Assembly: GCA_910579275.1 (NCBI GenBank)
Contig: CAJTTO010000047.1
Location: 1 to 33,840, forward strand
Source: an uncultured Lachnospiraceae bacterium
GTDB lineage: Bacteria > Bacillota > Clostridia > Lachnospirales > Lachnospiraceae
Reading direction: 5' to 3'
Length of the DNA: 33,840 bases
In this document: positions 31,883 to 33,840 of the stretch, one piece after another
How positions within the stretch are numbered: position 1 is the stretch's first letter
Layout: each line of letters opens with the position of its first letter
Notes under the pieces: model-generated
Told to the model about the DNA's origin: nothing
What the model saw: the letters and a program-made list of their open reading frames with translations, nothing else
Database searches by the model: none
Made by a program: the position numbers and the translations under genes

Positions 31883-32971
31883 ATGGATAGAACATCGCAA
31901 AAAAATAGTGATATCAGTATACTTGTGGTCGATGACGTTGAAGTAAATCTGATAATCCTTGAGGAAATCATTAAGAACATGGGATATCAGCCGATGCTCG
32001 CGCAGAGTGTAAAAGAGGCATTGAAGATTATTGAGGAAAGCGAGAAGCTGCCGCAAATTATTTTGTCAGATATTTCCATGCCTGAGACAGATGGCTTTAC
32101 ATTCTGCACAATGCTGAAGAATGATCCGTATACAAAGGATATTCCAGTGATATTTATATCAGCGATGGATACTGCTTCGGACATTGGCAAAGGATTTGAA
32201 CTGGGTGCGGTCGACTATATACCAAAACCGTTTGAAAAAACAGAAGTAGAGATGCGTATTTCTACTCATCTGAAAATTTATTTCATGCAGAAGGATCTGG
32301 AAGAAAATAACAGGCAGCTCAACCTAGTCGTGGCGCGGCAGATGGAAAAGCTTAGAGTCGAGCAGAAAAATATTATGACGGCGCTGGCAAGGCTTGTGGA
32401 GAACAAGGAAAATGTGTCAGGTTCGCATTACAGGAATATTTTGTACAACAGCAGGATTCTTGCGGAAGGCATGCAGCTGTCACCGAAGTTCGAGGATCAG
32501 GTGACAGACGACTTTATAGACACCATCGAATCAAGTTCAGGGCTTCATGATATCGGAAAGCTTTTGATACCGGACAGTATTCTGCTCAAAAATGCACCCC
32601 TCAATGAGGAAGAACGCAAAATTATGAGTACGCATGCAGAGCTGGGCGCAAAGACGCTGATGGATATATACGAAGGTGTCGAGAAAAATGATTTTATTGA
32701 AATGGCGATTGACATTGCATGGCATCATCATGAGTGCTGGGACGGTTCCGGTTACCCGAAAGGGTTAAAGGGGACTGAGATTCCGCTCTCGGCGCGGATT
32801 GTCAAGACCGTCGATGTTTTTGACGCGATGATTAGCGAGAGACGTTACAAAAAGCCCATTTCACTGGATAAGACACTTGAATATATGGAAGAAAAAGCAG
32901 GCATTGTTTTTGATCCGGATATTATCCGTGTGTTCATGCGAATCTACCGGAATTTCAGGGGAATCAACTGA
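31883..32971 (+). CDS. Response regulator with HD-GYP c-di-GMP phosphodiesterase domain
   Basis: A 362-residue protein. The receiver (about 10-130) is complete: D17-D18, phospho-acceptor D63 (ILSDISMPETDG), ISAMD and K-P in YIPKPFEK. A helical linker leads to the HD-GYP domain (about 165-360) with H222-D223 (GLHDIGKLLIPD), HHHECWDGSGYPKGL (GYP at 290-292), and VDVFDAMISERRYKK. Family knowledge: HD-GYP proteins hydrolyse c-di-GMP to GMP, so phosphorylation probably lowers c-di-GMP and shifts the cell between motile and sessile states. It is the last gene of the operon, 4 bases after the kinase stop. A weak AATGGG/CCCATT hairpin follows at 33000-33016. Confidence 0.94.
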   Translation: MDRTSQKNSDISILVVDDVEVNLIILEEIIKNMGYQPMLAQSVKEALKIIEESEKLPQIILSDISMPETDGFTFCTMLKNDPYTKDIPVIFISAMDTASDIGKGFELGAVDYIPKPFEKTEVEMRISTHLKIYFMQKDLEENNRQLNLVVARQMEKLRVEQKNIMTALARLVENKENVSGSHYRNILYNSRILAEGMQLSPKFEDQVTDDFIDTIESSSGLHDIGKLLIPDSILLKNAPLNEEERKIMSTHAELGAKTLMDIYEGVEKNDFIEMAIDIAWHHHECWDGSGYPKGLKGTEIPLSARIVKTVDVFDAMISERRYKKPISLDKTLEYMEEKAGIVFDPDIIRVFMRIYRNFRGIN

Positions 32972-33050
32972 TACGGCTTTGTGGCTGCAGGGAGTAGCAA
33001 ATGGGTTTTTCCCATTATTCTAAAATTGACATTTAAGTAAAAAACTACCA

Positions 33051-33080
33051 TTCATAAAAAAAATGACTCCGTTAATACTA
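33051..33080 (+). promoter_or_regulatory. Sigma-G-like promoter of the spore protein gene
   Basis: TTCATA at 33051-33056, a 17-base spacer and AATACTA at 33074-33080 resemble the forespore sigma-G pattern (TGAATA-like and CATACTA). The match is one base off at the -10. Expression late in the forespore fits the product. A TTGACA at 33026 lacks a partner -10. Confidence 0.45.
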
Positions 33081-33174
33081 GGATTAAGATAAGCGACAAA
33101 AAGCTTGTCTTTCAAAATAGATTATAAAATATGAAAATGAAAAGAACAAAAATGATTAACGGAGGTAAAAAATT

Positions 33175-33378
33175 ATGTCATCACAGAGCAGATCAAACAG
33201 AGTAGAAGTTCCGGAAGCTAAGGCAGCAATGGATCGTTTCAAGACAGAGGTAGCATCAGAGCTTGGTGTAAACCTGAAGGAAGGTTACAACGGTGACCTC
33301 ACATCACGCGAGGCAGGAAGCATCGGCGGCGAGATGGTCAGAAGGATGGTAAAGAGCTACGAGGAGTCTATTAAATAA
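33175..33378 (+). CDS. Alpha/beta-type small acid-soluble spore protein
   Basis: A 67-residue protein of normal SASP length. The first conserved block is AKAAMDRFKTEVASELGV, whose TEVASE region is the site cut by the germination protease GPR. The second is LTSREAGSIGGEMVRRMVKS. SASPs coat and protect DNA in dormant spores and supply amino acids on germination. A strong ribosome site (ACGGAGG) and a perfect terminator make it a single-gene unit with high expression. It indicates that the host lineage makes endospores. Confidence 0.95.
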   Translation: MSSQSRSNRVEVPEAKAAMDRFKTEVASELGVNLKEGYNGDLTSREAGSIGGEMVRRMVKSYEESIK

Positions 33379-33389
33379 GAAAGACCCGG

Positions 33390-33435
33390 CAGAAAAAGCG
33401 GGATGCGGTGTGAAAACCGCATCCCGCTTTTTCTG
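33390..33435 (+). terminator. Very strong terminator after the spore protein gene
   Basis: 33390-33409 pairs with 33416-33435 without mismatch over 20 bases around a 6-base loop; the core is GCGGGATGCGGT. T and A runs flank it, so it could stop transcription both ways. Confidence 0.92.
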
Positions 33436-33566
33436 TGCAGGGATGCGTAAGGAAATTAGCAGCTTTGCTGCACGCACCCCACTCGATTGATACAGACGGG
33501 TGAAAAGGTTTGCCTTACCCGATTGTAAAAAATTGAAAATTCAGTCTTTTATTTTTTGTAAGCCTA
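33436..33566. other. Intergenic stretch with small hairpins
   Basis: No gene is seen. AGCAG/CTGCT-type (AGCAGCTTTGCTG) and GGGT...ACCC with AAGG/CCTT inside can fold, around 33461-33473 and 33499-33521. I see no known RNA family. Confidence 0.3.
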
Positions 33567-33575
33567 TGATATAAT
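33567..33575 (+). promoter_or_regulatory. Extended -10 promoter of tig
   Basis: TGATATAAT at 33567-33575 is a perfect extended -10 with only a poor -35. It predicts a transcript start near 33582 and a leader of about 200 bases. Confidence 0.5.
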
Positions 33576-33581
33576 TGTAAA

Positions 33582-33785
33582 ATGACTGTATACTTTGTTA
33601 TAGCAAGCGACAAAAGCATTTGTACGGGACAGGTATAACATTGATGCACACAAAATGCTTGAAAAATGCATTTTGGCGCATGGCTCTCACTGCTCTGACG
33701 GGAGAGTGAACAATAATGAAATCGTGACTATAGGAGTACTGAATAGCTGCGAAAACGCATAATATGCAAGGAGGAAATGAAACAA
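33582..33785 (+). promoter_or_regulatory. Long structured leader of tig
   Basis: CAAAATGC (33651-33658) pairs with GCATTTTG (33668-33675), or the overlapping AAATGCTT (33653-33660) pairs with AAGCATTT (33614-33621); the two pairings exclude each other. Another hairpin lies around 33690-33713. No terminator T-run is seen. It ends with the ribosome site AAGGAGG at 33768-33774. No known riboswitch class is recognised. Confidence 0.35.
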
Positions 33786-33840
33786 ATGAGTTTACAGGTA
33801 GAAAAGTTAGAAGGAAATATGGCTAAGCTTACGATAGAAG
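33786..33840 (+). CDS. tig: Trigger factor, N-terminal fragment
   Basis: Only the first 18 codons are inside the window: MSLQVEKLEGNMAKLTIE. The pattern SxQVExLExNMAKLTIE is the standard start of trigger factor, the ribosome-bound folding chaperone and prolyl isomerase. AAGGAGG lies 11 bases upstream; an in-frame ATG at 33777 would add MKQ but is only 2 bases from that site. The rest of the gene lies beyond the window edge. Confidence 0.85.
   Translation, partial: MSLQVEKLEGNMAKLTIE

Overview
The window looks like a chromosomal segment of a spore-forming, probably motile Clostridia-type Firmicute, most likely a Lachnospiraceae. The evidence is an alpha/beta-type small acid-soluble spore protein behind a sigma-G-like promoter, strong AGGAGG ribosome sites, YknXYZ/MacAB-type exporter genes, a SEC-C-tagged methionine aminopeptidase, a NusG-domain-II/Gx pair, a trigger factor start, and chemotaxis genes. 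The genus is not determined. The first ~740 bases are visibly more AT-rich than the rest.

Layout. (1) 2-739: 3' end of an Lnt-like nitrilase-fold protein. (2) 868-10944: a two-component system (OmpR-type regulator plus kinase) followed by an exporter operon with three tandem HlyD/MacA-type adaptors, one MacB-type permease, one unknown exported protein and one ATPase. The same 14-base sequence lies at the same distance from a -10 box upstream of both the regulator and the exporter, so the regulator probably controls both. (3) 10952-14364: a MATE exporter, a small unknown gene, a convergent Xre regulator and mutY. (4) 14486-17322, minus strand: a soluble CZB-domain chemoreceptor, then a B12 riboswitch controlling a DUF4430 lipoprotein and an ECF-type S component. 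(5) 17381-20039: an orphan hybrid histidine kinase with two receiver domains. (6) 20249-24455: an apparent run of map, a NusG-II protein, a Gx transporter, an acyltransferase and a Y-family polymerase. (7) 24456-26573, minus strand: a secreted GH53 galactanase. (8) 26703-27367: a DJ-1/PfpI protein. (9) 27506-32971: one apparent operon cheR-cheB-receiver-cheW-PAS kinase-receiver/HD-GYP with no cheA in view. (10) 33051-33840: the spore protein gene, then the long leader and first codons of tig.

How the parts may work together. The chemosensory operon has the adaptation enzymes and a CheW, but its CheB receiver has lost every phosphorylation residue (V10, G11, C56 replace D10, D11, D56) and its kinase ends in an HPt-like helical domain with Thr where the phospho-accepting His should be. 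The output protein is a c-di-GMP phosphodiesterase-type HD-GYP regulator. This suggests a chemosensory-like array wired to c-di-GMP rather than, or in addition to, flagellar switching. Two copies of a multi-hairpin intergenic repeat (20046-20219 and 27381-27486) sit just before the promoters of map and of this operon; one hairpin shows a compensatory base-pair change.

No rRNA, tRNA, CRISPR array, transposase or phage gene was seen. All positions come from reading by eye; no database search or folding program was run.
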